From: Idiomarina seosinensis_A
GTDB taxonomy: Bacteria; Pseudomonadota; Gammaproteobacteria; Enterobacterales; Alteromonadaceae
Reading direction: 5' to 3'
DNA length: 64,000 nt
Assembly (NCBI RefSeq): GCF_044797955.1
Contig: NZ_CP085211.1
Coordinates: forward strand, 2,046,001-2,110,000
Shown here: one piece after another, positions 17,901 to 25,611 of the stretch
How positions within the stretch are numbered: position 1 is the first letter of the stretch
How the letters are laid out: each line of letters begins with the position of its first letter
Notes under the pieces: model-generated
Seen by the model: only the letters and a program-made list of their open reading frames with translations
Told to the model about the DNA's origin: nothing
The model's database searches: none
Position numbers and translations under genes: made by a program

Positions 17901-18260
17901 CTGGCCGGATACCGGGTGTTGGTCATTGATAATGACCGCCGGGTACTGAGTGCCACTTCGACGTTACTAGAGCAATGGGGAGCTAAAGTTTATCCGGTAG
18001 CCGACCAGCAGCAGGCATTGCAGGTTCCTGCCTGTGACCTGATTTTTGCTGATTATCACCTGGATAACGGAATAACCGGAATCGATGTGGTCATTGCCCT
18101 GCGTCAGCACTGGCAATGCAATACACCGGCGATCATTAATTCTGCCGACCCCAACGAACAGTTACGCGAGCAGGCGTTGGAAATCAATGCTCAGTTTATC
18201 CCTAAACCGTTAAAAAGCGGCGCACTAAAGCGGCTGATCAAAAGAGTCCGGAGTCGTTAG
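14913..18260 (+). CDS. crbS: CrbS-like hybrid sensor: Na+/solute symporter domain, PAS, histidine kinase, receiver
   Basis: The 1115-aa protein joins a 12-13 helix sodium:solute symporter (SSS) domain (about 1-500), a STAC-like linker (about 515-595, with RIERELSTIIGTSATRLLF) and a PAS domain (about 610-710, NIPQGISVIDQELRLVAWNR). A coiled coil follows, then a HisKA H-box SHDLMQPFNA with His769, an HATPase domain, and a C-terminal receiver with Asp1047 (FADYHL). This is the architecture of CrbS/MxtR, the acetate-switch sensor that controls acs in Vibrio and Pseudomonas. The 3' end overlaps the convergent crbR-like gene by 36 nt. Naming rests on architecture and the adjacent partner; the ligand is unknown here. 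Other SSS-kinases such as CbrA are alternatives. Confidence 0.85.
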   Translation: MLSVSVTAATAIIYLIVLFFIAYRGDGSRRQPAKPYRYSLAQGVHCTSWAFFGTVTQSAHYGWSFAPTYIGAIAVFLFLHSIQLRILNYCKQQNITSIADLIGTRYGKSPLLASVVALTALIAVVPYISLQLRAVTASFSAITGVNQNPFWLFDLSALVALVMIAFGFLFATRRLSLAEQHSGLMDAMAFESIVKLLAFMAVGLFATYSLFDGFNDLLAASLNTEHTRAAMEGKSGGLYVYIVHVLLGALSMFCLPRQFHVTYVENTHSDELRVARWAFPLYLFAINFFILPIAMAALLIAPEQATNDTFMLVLPLSSGRTDIALIAFIGGLAAATSMVLIALLALSIMISNDLVMPLWLRLTRQRLRPLQFTPARILLIRRVTIIIVMLMAYIYYQLTIDSLPLVNSGLISLALLVQLAPAIIASVLWPRSHQLGVISGLLAGALAWLSLLLLPALNTAQPITDIQVADGVLISLGLNLTIFILTSVLIPNRDHRVQTTGNDDFIRQPSLSWSRLHALLERFYSPRQLHNLQQKMNLSLLPLDDQSLVPAPTLVRIERELSTIIGTSATRLLFDTISEQQELPVAKVVDWATEASKLYRFNRELLQASVENIPQGISVIDQELRLVAWNRRYIEIFDYPEGLVRAGMPVEELLRYNAARGMLSQSNGQNVEAEIEKRLNYLRAGSHYQYQRAQGQLIIELQGNPMPGGGFVTTYSDITEKIDAQKALQHINEQLEQRVAERTEQLLSAKQAEEKAHVSKSRFFAAVSHDLMQPFNAASLFCEMLQTKVQPTVLPLAINLQRSLEHAEELLTMLLDMTKLDAGNLTPERQTFALDNLLQPLVDRYQAMAAEKGLRFDYVASSAIINSDRKLLTRVIQNLLSNAIRYTQSGRIILGVKRHQQQATVWIIDTGEGIPTHKQEDIFREFHQLQASGDNPGLGLGLSIVERVCRLLAVPLQLRSSPGKGTAFGITLTVQSWHKNTEADTPSAVPVVEASLLAGYRVLVIDNDRRVLSATSTLLEQWGAKVYPVADQQQALQVPACDLIFADYHLDNGITGIDVVIALRQHWQCNTPAIINSADPNEQLREQALEINAQFIPKPLKSGALKRLIKRVRSR

Positions 18261-18881
18261 CATTTGTTTAAAGAGAATACCTGCCTGGGTTCGGTTAATG
18301 CAGTTAAGCTTGCGCAAAATCGCCGAGACGTGCTGCTTAATGGTGGTTTCCTGCACACCTAGCTGGTAAGCAATTTGTTTATTTAATAAGCCGTTTGCGA
18401 TGCACTGCAACACTTTAAACTGCTGCGGTGTTAGCTGCTCCAGCTGGTTAGCAAAAGCAGACAACTCTTTATCAGGCTGGTTAATAACATCCTGCATGCT
18501 GGCCGGTAACCAGTTATCACCTGCCAGCACAGTGACTACCGCCGTTTTCCATTCCGGCAGCGGCACCGACTTAGGTATATAACCGCTGGCACCTAATGCC
18601 ATCGCCTGACGAACAACCCGGGTATCCTCGTTTGCCGAAACGATGACGACCAGAATATCCGGATACTGGCTGCGTAATGTCGATAAACCGGTTAAACCCT
18701 GATTACCGGGCATGGAGAGGTCCAAAAATACCAGTTCAATTTGCGGATGTGTTAAAAGTGCCTGCTCTAACTGCTGAAAACTGGAAACTTCAAGGATTTC
18801 CGACGACAGGGTATCGCTGAGCGCCTGATTCATAGCAGCACGAAATAAAGGGTGATCATCGGCAATAATTGCTCTGGCCAT
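18225..18881 (-). CDS. crbR: CrbR-like LuxR-type response regulator
   Basis: This is a NarL/LuxR response regulator of 218 aa from ATG 18881 (MARAIIADDHPLFRAAMNQ). An in-frame ATG at 18917 would give 230 aa, and neither has a clear ribosome site. The receiver has the acidic pair ADD and phospho-Asp in VFLDLSMPG (residue 54 of the short form). The C-terminal HTH reads LTPQQFKVLQCIANGLLNKQ followed by IAYQLGVQETTIKQHVSAIL, very like ErdR/CrbR. It is convergent with and overlaps crbS, its likely kinase. It lies just behind a strong terminator hairpin after the TonB receptor gene, so its own promoter is not obvious. Confidence 0.85.
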   Translation of the reverse strand: MARAIIADDHPLFRAAMNQALSDTLSSEILEVSSFQQLEQALLTHPQIELVFLDLSMPGNQGLTGLSTLRSQYPDILVVIVSANEDTRVVRQAMALGASGYIPKSVPLPEWKTAVVTVLAGDNWLPASMQDVINQPDKELSAFANQLEQLTPQQFKVLQCIANGLLNKQIAYQLGVQETTIKQHVSAILRKLNCINRTQAGILFKQMLTTPDSFDQPL

Positions 18882-18927
18882 TTGAGACAGCTGAGTTGAG
18901 GATTGAATAATGACCATGCTATCGACT

Positions 18928-18981
18928 TTTAATAAAATTACCAGCGCCCGGGTTACTTTGAACAGTAACTCGGGGCGCTGG
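18928..18981 (-). terminator. Rho-independent terminator of the TonB receptor gene
   Basis: A long hairpin spans 18941-18981. Outer arms are CCAGCGCCC and GGGCGCTGG, inner arms GGTTACT and AGTAAC, with one small bulge. On the minus strand it is followed by TAATTTTATT. It starts 12 bp after the TonB receptor stop at 18993, and lies between the receptor and crbR-like genes on the same strand. Confidence 0.8.
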
Positions 18982-18992
18982 CGTTACGGGGA

Positions 18993-21203
18993 CTAGAAGC
19001 GATAACCAACAGCTAAGGAAACAGTCCGTGGGTCACCGTAATAACCGGTCACGATATTTTCACCGAATGTCGAGCCAAAGTTATAACCTGACACCCGGTA
19101 CTCTTCATCAAACACGTTTTTAGCGTGCAGGCCGACTGTCCACTGACCCGAATCCGAGTACCAGACTAAACTGGTATTGGTCAGGCTGTAAGCCTCTTCA
19201 TCCAATGGCGACGGAATTTCGAAGATTTGCGTTTCATCGCGGTAGGCTACCGTACCGGACCAGACCAAAGAGCCGTTTTCCAGCATAAATTCTTTGGTAA
19301 AGCCAAGGTTGGCAGTCAGCTCAGGAGTATTCTGAAATGACCACACATCAGAGACGTCTTCAATTTGCTGTAATTCAGGGTTAAAAAACTCAACAGAGTC
19401 AAATTCCGCGTCAATATAGCCTAATGAACCGGTAAAGTTTAACGTCGGAGTGACCGCAAAAGTCGACTCAAATTCGACACCCTGAACCGTCGAGTCAGCC
19501 GCATTAAGAACCTGAGAAGCAACACCACCACCCTCAATAGCTCGTTGCACGGTAACCTGCATATCCTGATAGTCTGATACAAAAGCGGCCGCATTCAGGC
19601 GTAACCTGCCGTCCAGCATTTCACTTTTCACGCCAAACTCAAAGGTATCAACGGTTTCAGGATCGTAGGGGTCAGAACCGTCAGGGTTAATGGAAACGTC
19701 AGCGCGCATATCAATACCACCGGATTTAAAACCGTTGCTGTAGCTGGCGTACATCATCAGGCTAGGATCTACCTGGTAACTGACACTGGCGTGAGGGCTG
19801 AATTTGCTCCAGTCTTCCTGTTGCGAGAAGTCAGAGTTAATGACGATGGGATCCATATCATAATCACCACGGTCAAGGAACTTAATGCCGGCATAGGTAT
19901 AGCGAAACACGTCGGCTTCTTTATCATCACGGGTATAACGACCGCCTAAAGTGACAGACCACTTGTCGTCTAACTGATAAGTTGCCTGACCAAATAATGC
20001 CTCACTGGAGGTGTCCACGCAGCCACCGGTATCAATCGACAACCCTAACAGACCCAGCACGGTACCAAACTCGCCGCAGGCTTCGCCTTCATATAAGTAC
20101 AGACCACCGACAAAATTAAGTCGATCGGCATTGTACATAAACTGGAATTCCTGGGTGGTTTGATCGTCCTCATAGACTGCAGGTATCAGCAGCACCGGGT
20201 TGACTGTCGAGTCAAAGTCAATATTGGTGTTGGTGTAACCTTCCCGGTATGCCGTTACTGATTTGAACATCCATTCACTGTTGATGGCCCAATCAATGGT
20301 CATCGAATAACCTTCGTTTTCTACCGTGTTTTCTGTCGGCATCGCAGTGTAGGCGTCAAATACGTCTTCCTGGCGCGGCTCGTCGCTTAGCAGCGATGGT
20401 AGCAGTCGGTGTCCGCCGCGTGCATTAGAATCATCCTGAGTCCAGTCTGCGGCAAATCGTACATTTACATCCTTACTGGCCAGCCATTTAGCATTCAAAC
20501 GGCCGGTCATCAGTTCTTTGTTGTAGTTTTCATCGCCGGTGTTAACAAACTTACCGAAGCCGTCACGGTTTAACGTCGCAAACGCACCGCCAACATAAAA
20601 GGTGTCACTCAAAGCCGTCTGACCGGACACTTTCAGATCTGCCTGACTGTAACTACCGACGGTTCCTTTTATTTCAAACTCATCGTAACCAGTCAGTTCA
20701 CGGGTCACGTACTTCATTGCGCCGCCGATTGTGTTCTTGCCGTATAACGTACCCTGCGGTCCGCGCAACACCTCGACCCGCTGCACGTCCAGTACTTCCA
20801 GCACTGCGCCCTGTGGCCGGGCTACATAGACATCATCAATATAGATACCCACGCCCGGTTCGAAGCCCCACAAGGGATCCTGCTGACCGATACCACGGAT
20901 GTAAGCTGTCAACGTTGAGTTTGTTCCGCGGCTTACCTGAAAGGTGGTATTCGGCATCTTATATTGCAGCTCAGTAATATCCTCGATGCCATCGCGCTCC
21001 AGCTCCATCTCGCCAAAGGCGGTAACGGATACCGGCACTTCCTGTAGGCTTTCACTGGTGCGGCGCGCTGTCACCTCTATGCGCTCTAATTTGCCATCCT
21101 CGGCTTCGGCTTCCTGTTGCTGCTGTGCCATAGCCAGCGGACTACCTAACAAACCTGACACAGCAAGCGCTAACACTGATTTTCTGAAATTGGGTGTGTA
21201 CAT
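18993..21203 (-). CDS. TonB-dependent outer-membrane receptor
   Basis: A 736-aa outer-membrane receptor with signal peptide (MYTPNFRKSVLALAVSGLLG, cleavage after AMAQ) and a TonB-box-like IERIEVTARR segment. The plug domain has VSVTAFGEMEL, AYIRGIGQQDPLWGFEPGVG and VEVLRGPQGTLYGKNTIGGA, and a beta-barrel ends in the terminal phenylalanine (SLAVGYRF). ATG 21203 has AGGGGA upstream; the longer frame is not the gene. The DVYVARPQGAVLEVLD plug wording is typical of receptors for carbon compounds or xenobiotics as well as siderophores in marine Alteromonadales. Position next to CrbSR-like genes and divergent from a permease/ligase/hydrolase operon suggests an organic substrate rather than iron. 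That is inference. Confidence 0.93.
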   Translation of the reverse strand: MYTPNFRKSVLALAVSGLLGSPLAMAQQQQEAEAEDGKLERIEVTARRTSESLQEVPVSVTAFGEMELERDGIEDITELQYKMPNTTFQVSRGTNSTLTAYIRGIGQQDPLWGFEPGVGIYIDDVYVARPQGAVLEVLDVQRVEVLRGPQGTLYGKNTIGGAMKYVTRELTGYDEFEIKGTVGSYSQADLKVSGQTALSDTFYVGGAFATLNRDGFGKFVNTGDENYNKELMTGRLNAKWLASKDVNVRFAADWTQDDSNARGGHRLLPSLLSDEPRQEDVFDAYTAMPTENTVENEGYSMTIDWAINSEWMFKSVTAYREGYTNTNIDFDSTVNPVLLIPAVYEDDQTTQEFQFMYNADRLNFVGGLYLYEGEACGEFGTVLGLLGLSIDTGGCVDTSSEALFGQATYQLDDKWSVTLGGRYTRDDKEADVFRYTYAGIKFLDRGDYDMDPIVINSDFSQQEDWSKFSPHASVSYQVDPSLMMYASYSNGFKSGGIDMRADVSINPDGSDPYDPETVDTFEFGVKSEMLDGRLRLNAAAFVSDYQDMQVTVQRAIEGGGVASQVLNAADSTVQGVEFESTFAVTPTLNFTGSLGYIDAEFDSVEFFNPELQQIEDVSDVWSFQNTPELTANLGFTKEFMLENGSLVWSGTVAYRDETQIFEIPSPLDEEAYSLTNTSLVWYSDSGQWTVGLHAKNVFDEEYRVSGYNFGSTFGENIVTGYYGDPRTVSLAVGYRF

Positions 21204-21326
21204 ATGGATTCCCCTGACGATTAAGTCGTTATCATTTTTATTAGTGGTTTCCGTTATTACTACTGAACGGTCCAGAGTCATGGCTGGGTACTAAGCTAAC
21301 GCAAAATGTTAAAAAAGTGATCTGTA

Positions 21327-21340
21327 CCATAGTACTATGG
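21327..21340. promoter_or_regulatory. 14-bp perfect palindrome, candidate operator
   Basis: CCATAGTACTATGG at 21327-21340 is its own reverse complement. It lies in the 221-bp region between the divergent TonB receptor and permease genes. If CACAAT at 21361-21366 is the -10 of the permease operon, the palindrome centre falls near -40, a usual position for an activator covering the -35. The CrbR-like LuxR regulator encoded nearby is the natural candidate to bind it. Confidence 0.6.
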
Positions 21341-21424
21341 GTCAAGTTTCCTGGATAACGCACAATACCAACAGGCAACGAACCGGGGCATGGCTGTTTC
21401 TATTGACTCGTTGCGAGGTAACTC

Positions 21425-22717
21425 ATGTTAAGTATGATTGGACTTGTTGGTGGCCTGGTGCTGCTGATCATTCTCACCCTGCGTGGGATGAATTTATTTA
21501 TTAGCGCGCCTTTGTGCGCTGTATTCGTTGCTTTATGCAGTGGCATTCCTTTATTCACTGGTGATATCAACTTTGTCAGTGCCTATATGGATGGTTTTGC
21601 CAGCTTTGTGGCCGCTTGGTTCTTTATGTTTTTACTGGGCTCGATGTTCGGTAAATTCATGGAGGATACAGGGGCCGCAGATAGCGTTGCCGGATGGATT
21701 ATAAACAAGCTGGGCCGCAAACAGGCGGTACTTGCTGTGGTATTAGCCTGCGCTATTTTAACCTATGGCGGTGTTAGCGTTTTTGTGGTGGCATTTTCTG
21801 TTTATCCCATGGCATTGTCGCTATTTAAAGACGCTAACCTGCCCCGCCGTTTTATTCCGGCAGCGCTGGCTTTTGGCTCGGTTACTTTTACCATGACGTC
21901 TGCCGGCTCGCCTGAGATTCAAAACTGGATCCCGATTAAGTACCTGGGAACCTCGCCCTACGCAGCCTGGGAAGTTAGCCTGGTTGTCGCTGTGCTTATG
22001 GCCTGTTTTGGTTACTGGTGGCTGCGCAAAATTATTAATCGGGCTATTGCCAATGGCGAGCACTTTGAGGCGCGCCCCGAAGATCCGGTGCTACTGGAAC
22101 GCAAACTGCCAAATCCGCTGGCCAGTCTTGTGCCGCTATTAGTGGTATTGGGCTTGTCTTTTACCTATCACCAGAGTCTTGCTCAAAATGCACTTATTGT
22201 GGCCTTGTTGGGCGGCGTGATAGCTATTGCGGTTATTAATTTCCGTTACTTTCACCGCCCCCAGCAGGCAATATCAGAAGCAACGACCGGTGCTCTGGTC
22301 GCTATTGGTAATACCGCCGCAGTGGTTGGCTTTGGTAGTATTGCTAAAATTACGCCAGCCTTTGAGTCTGCCGTTACCGCCATGACCAATTTACCCGGCA
22401 ATGAACTGGTTGGCGCGGCAGTAGCAGTTAGTGTGATTGCTGGTCTTACGGGCTCGGCCTCCGGGGGTCAGGCGATTGCGCTGCCCGAAGTTGGACCCCA
22501 TTATCTGCAGGCCGGAGTCAATCCGGAACAGTTACACCGGATTGTTTCGATCTCGTCAGGGGCGCTGGACTCATTGCCTCATAATGGCTATGTGGTAACC
22601 ACAATCCGGGCCATCTGCAATGAAACCCATAGCGCTGCCTATTGGGCGGTAGCTGCCGTTACTGTAGTGGTGCCGCTAATGGGACTGGCCGTCGCAATTG
22701 GTTTATTCATGCTGTAA
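21425..22717 (+). CDS. GntP-family / carboxylate permease
   Basis: A 430-aa inner-membrane transporter with about 11-12 hydrophobic helices (MIGLVGGLVLLIILTLRGMN first). It resembles GntP/CitMHS-type ion transporter family proteins: MFLLGSMFGKFMEDTGAADS, LTYGGVSVFVVAFSVYPMA, TGSASGGQAIALPEVGPHYL and SSGALDSLPHNGYVVTTI. Close relatives take up gluconate, citrate or hydroxybutyrate-like acids. It is the first gene of an operon with an acyl-CoA ligase (11-nt gap) and a periplasmic hydrolase. A carboxylate released in the periplasm is therefore the probable substrate; the exact compound is unknown. Confidence 0.88.
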   Translation: MLSMIGLVGGLVLLIILTLRGMNLFISAPLCAVFVALCSGIPLFTGDINFVSAYMDGFASFVAAWFFMFLLGSMFGKFMEDTGAADSVAGWIINKLGRKQAVLAVVLACAILTYGGVSVFVVAFSVYPMALSLFKDANLPRRFIPAALAFGSVTFTMTSAGSPEIQNWIPIKYLGTSPYAAWEVSLVVAVLMACFGYWWLRKIINRAIANGEHFEARPEDPVLLERKLPNPLASLVPLLVVLGLSFTYHQSLAQNALIVALLGGVIAIAVINFRYFHRPQQAISEATTGALVAIGNTAAVVGFGSIAKITPAFESAVTAMTNLPGNELVGAAVAVSVIAGLTGSASGGQAIALPEVGPHYLQAGVNPEQLHRIVSISSGALDSLPHNGYVVTTIRAICNETHSAAYWAVAAVTVVVPLMGLAVAIGLFML

Positions 22718-22728
22718 GGAATAATAAG

Positions 22729-24372
22729 ATGCTTAATTCTCCCATTTCCGGAAATACCATGCAGCGACCGCTACAAATTATTGATTTGTTGCGCTTTGCT
22801 GCCAGCCGCCATGCACAACAGGAAATAGTAACCTGCCGCTTAGAAGGCGATACTCACCGCTACAACTACTCCGACTGCTTTCAGCGTAGTGCGCAGTTAG
22901 CAGATGCTCTTGCTGAACTGGGTATCCAGCCCGGTGAAAGGGTTGCCAGCCTGGCCTGGAATACCTATCGCCACATGGAGCTTTACTACGCTGTCAGCGG
23001 TATCGGTTCGGTAATGCACACGGTTAACCCAAGGTTATTCAGCGAGCAAATAAGCTGGATTATCAATCACGCAGAAAGCCAGTGGGTATTTGTTGACCTC
23101 AGTTTTGTCGCCCAACTGGAGGAGATCCAGCAACAATTGCCTAAAGTTAAAGGCTTTGTAGTAATGACCGATCGTGCCCATATGCCGGAAACTTCATTAA
23201 ATAATGTGCTCTGTTACGAGGAACTGATTGCCGGGCGACCAGAGCAGTACCCCTGGCCCGATGTCGATGAAAACAGTGCGGCTTTACTGTGTTATACATC
23301 CGGCACCACCGGAAACCCGAAAGGTGTGCTGGCCTCTCATCGCGCTATGGTACTGCATGCTCAGGCCACCGTCAGCGCTGATATGCTGGATCTGCGCAGT
23401 GATACCGTATTAATGCCTATGGTGACCATGTATCACGTTGCTGCCTGGGGCGCTCCCTATGCCGGCCCTCTATCTGGCTGTAAGTTAGTATTTACTGGCG
23501 ACAAAACTTCCGGTAGCGCAATGGCTGAAATTATTCGCAGCGAACAGGTAACGGTTGGCTTAGGTGTGCCAACGATTTGGCTAACTCTGCATAATTACCT
23601 GGCTGAAAATAATCTCACTGTTCCCTCGCTTAAGCGGGTCTGTGTTGGCGGAGCAGCCTCGCCAGTTGGCTTAGTTAAAACCTATGATCAACAGTACGAT
23701 GTATACTGGCAGCCAATCTGGGGAATGACGGAAACAGGTCCATTAGTACATTCAGCACCGCCGCAAGCCGATATTCTGAGCCTGCCCAAAGAACAACAGT
23801 ACCAGCTGCAGACAACAGCAGGACGCCCGGTTTTTGGTGTCGAAGCCCGTATTGTTGATGCGGATAATCAGCCTTTGCCCCATGATGGCGAAACACGAGG
23901 CGAACTTCAGGTACGCGGCCATTGGATTGCCACCCGCTATTTTGCCAATGACGATCTCAGTAGTTTTCCTGATGGCTGGCTGGCTACTGGCGATATCGCC
24001 GTCATCGATAGTAAAAACTTTATGAAGGTGGTCGACAGAAAAAAAGACGTAATCAAAAGTGGCGGTGAGTGGATAAGTTCGCTGGATATTGAAAACATCA
24101 TCAGTCAGCACCCTGCTGTCAACGAATCCTGTGTTATTGGCGTAAAGCATCCAAAGTGGGACGAGCGACCCTTACTACTGATAGTAACTAAGCCCGGAGA
24201 AAGCCTCGATAAAGAGACCATTAAAGACTTTTTAACGGGCAAGATTGCACGCTGGTGGATGCCTGATGATGTCGTTTTTGTCGACCAGCTACCCCATACA
24301 GGCACCGGTAAACTGGTGAAAAATGAATTACGCCGACACTATCAAAATTATCTGCAGGAGAAACTCTCATGA
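22729..24372 (+). CDS. AMP-dependent acyl-CoA synthetase, AlkK-like
   Basis: A 547-aa ANL-superfamily ligase that would activate a carboxylic acid as acyl-adenylate and then acyl-CoA. The P-loop LLCYTSGTTGNPKGVL, the adenylate motif WGMTETGPL, TGDIAVID and VDRKKDVIKSGGEWISS are all present. The final catalytic lysine lies in HTGTGKLVKNEL. HTVNPRLFSEQISWIINHAE is typical of medium-chain/AlkK-type and DMSP-derived acid ligases rather than acetyl-CoA synthetase. ATG 22729 with AAGGA upstream is chosen over an 87-nt upstream extension inside the permease gene. It overlaps the next gene by 4 nt (ATGA). Confidence 0.93.
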   Translation: MLNSPISGNTMQRPLQIIDLLRFAASRHAQQEIVTCRLEGDTHRYNYSDCFQRSAQLADALAELGIQPGERVASLAWNTYRHMELYYAVSGIGSVMHTVNPRLFSEQISWIINHAESQWVFVDLSFVAQLEEIQQQLPKVKGFVVMTDRAHMPETSLNNVLCYEELIAGRPEQYPWPDVDENSAALLCYTSGTTGNPKGVLASHRAMVLHAQATVSADMLDLRSDTVLMPMVTMYHVAAWGAPYAGPLSGCKLVFTGDKTSGSAMAEIIRSEQVTVGLGVPTIWLTLHNYLAENNLTVPSLKRVCVGGAASPVGLVKTYDQQYDVYWQPIWGMTETGPLVHSAPPQADILSLPKEQQYQLQTTAGRPVFGVEARIVDADNQPLPHDGETRGELQVRGHWIATRYFANDDLSSFPDGWLATGDIAVIDSKNFMKVVDRKKDVIKSGGEWISSLDIENIISQHPAVNESCVIGVKHPKWDERPLLLIVTKPGESLDKETIKDFLTGKIARWWMPDDVVFVDQLPHTGTGKLVKNELRRHYQNYLQEKLS

Positions 24373-25559
24373 AGCGATTGATCAAACAGCTTAGCGGCAT
24401 AGCGGTTGCGCTTGTCGCCGCCGTTGGCAGTCTTGTAGCCCAGGCCCAGGAACCGATGCTGGTCGAGAAACAAAGTTTCAGTTTGCCCGAGTATACCACC
24501 CATGGCGGCGAGCACATTAAAGATGTCAGGGTCGGCTGGGAAGCCTACGGAAAACTTAATGCGGCAAAAGACAATGTCATCTTGGTCACCCACTTTTTTT
24601 CCGGTAATAGTCATGCCGCCGGCCGGTATGCCCCGGATGATCCTCAGCCCGGCTATTGGGATTCGATCATAGGCCCCGGTAAAGCGATTGATACCGACAA
24701 GTATTATGTCATCAGCGTCGACTCGCTGGTCAACGCCTACCCGCACTTGCCGTCTGTTATCACTACGGGCCCTGCCACTATCAATCCTGATACCGGACAG
24801 CCCTACGGACTGGACTTTCCGGTAGTAACCATTCGTGACTTTGTGAATGTTCAAAAAGCACTGCTGGAGTCACTGGGTATTTCGCGTCTGCATGCGGTCA
24901 TTGGCGCATCGATGGGCTCCCTGCAGGCCATTGAATGGGCTGCTACTTATCCTGACTGGGTAGACCGTATGGTGTCCGTTATTGGCACAGCAGCAATGGA
25001 TGCATGGACTATCGCGGGTTTGGAGGCCTGGGCGCAGGCGATTAAATTAGATCCTAACTGGAACAACGGTAATTATTATGACAGTGAGGCGCCGTTAGAC
25101 GGGGTGACTATGGCACAAGCTTTGATAACTCATAGTGCCATGCACCCGGATATTTTTAACCAAACCGCGCCAGCTCAGCAAACGCTGCCGCCGGAAGGTC
25201 TAAAAAGTGTTACCAACACCTTACCGGCTACACAATGGCTATACGGCAGTAGTCGTCAGCGCGCCCCCCTGGCTGATGCCAACCACATTTTATATCTGGT
25301 CAGAGCTAACCAGCTTTTTGTTGCCGGCCACCAGCAAACGCTTACTGAAGGGTTAAAAAACATTCAGGCAGAAACTTTGTTTTTACCGGCCAGTAACGAC
25401 CTTTTGTTAATGCCTTATATGGCAGAAGCTGCAGTCAGCGAGCTTAGACAGCTGGGTAAAGAAACCGAGCTGGAAATGATTGACGGGCCGTGGGGCCATC
25501 TGGACGGGATTTATTCGATTCAGCAAAAAGCAGAAAAAATACGCCAGTTTTTACAGTAA
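24369..25559 (+). CDS. Periplasmic MetX-like alpha/beta hydrolase
   Basis: A 396-aa alpha/beta hydrolase with a signal peptide (MKRLIKQLSGIAVALVAAVG, cleaved around AQAQ). The fold and order of motifs follow homoserine acetyltransferase MetX: VRVGWEAYGKLNAAKDNVIL, then THFFSGNSHAAGRY, the nucleophile elbow VIGASMGSLQ with Ser181, an Asp in ASNDLLLMPY and the final His in GPWGHLDGIYS. MetX itself is cytoplasmic, so export argues against methionine synthesis and for hydrolysis of an ester or acyl compound. It is translationally coupled to the acyl-CoA ligase, consistent with the ligase activating its product. The substrate is unknown. Confidence 0.88.
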   Translation: MKRLIKQLSGIAVALVAAVGSLVAQAQEPMLVEKQSFSLPEYTTHGGEHIKDVRVGWEAYGKLNAAKDNVILVTHFFSGNSHAAGRYAPDDPQPGYWDSIIGPGKAIDTDKYYVISVDSLVNAYPHLPSVITTGPATINPDTGQPYGLDFPVVTIRDFVNVQKALLESLGISRLHAVIGASMGSLQAIEWAATYPDWVDRMVSVIGTAAMDAWTIAGLEAWAQAIKLDPNWNNGNYYDSEAPLDGVTMAQALITHSAMHPDIFNQTAPAQQTLPPEGLKSVTNTLPATQWLYGSSRQRAPLADANHILYLVRANQLFVAGHQQTLTEGLKNIQAETLFLPASNDLLLMPYMAEAAVSELRQLGKETELEMIDGPWGHLDGIYSIQQKAEKIRQFLQ

Positions 25560-25565
25560 TGACCT

Positions 25566-25605
25566 GCCCGGTAACCCGCAGACCAGTGCTTGTGGGTTAC
25601 CGGGC
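25566..25605. terminator. Hairpin between convergent genes
   Basis: GCCCGGTAACCC (25566-25577) pairs with GGGTTACCGGGC (25594-25605), a 12-bp GC-rich stem, between the hydrolase stop (25559) and the convergent TIGR03545 gene end (25612). No strong T-run follows on either strand, but position and stability suggest a bidirectional terminator. Confidence 0.6.
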
Positions 25606-25611
25606 CACTAT

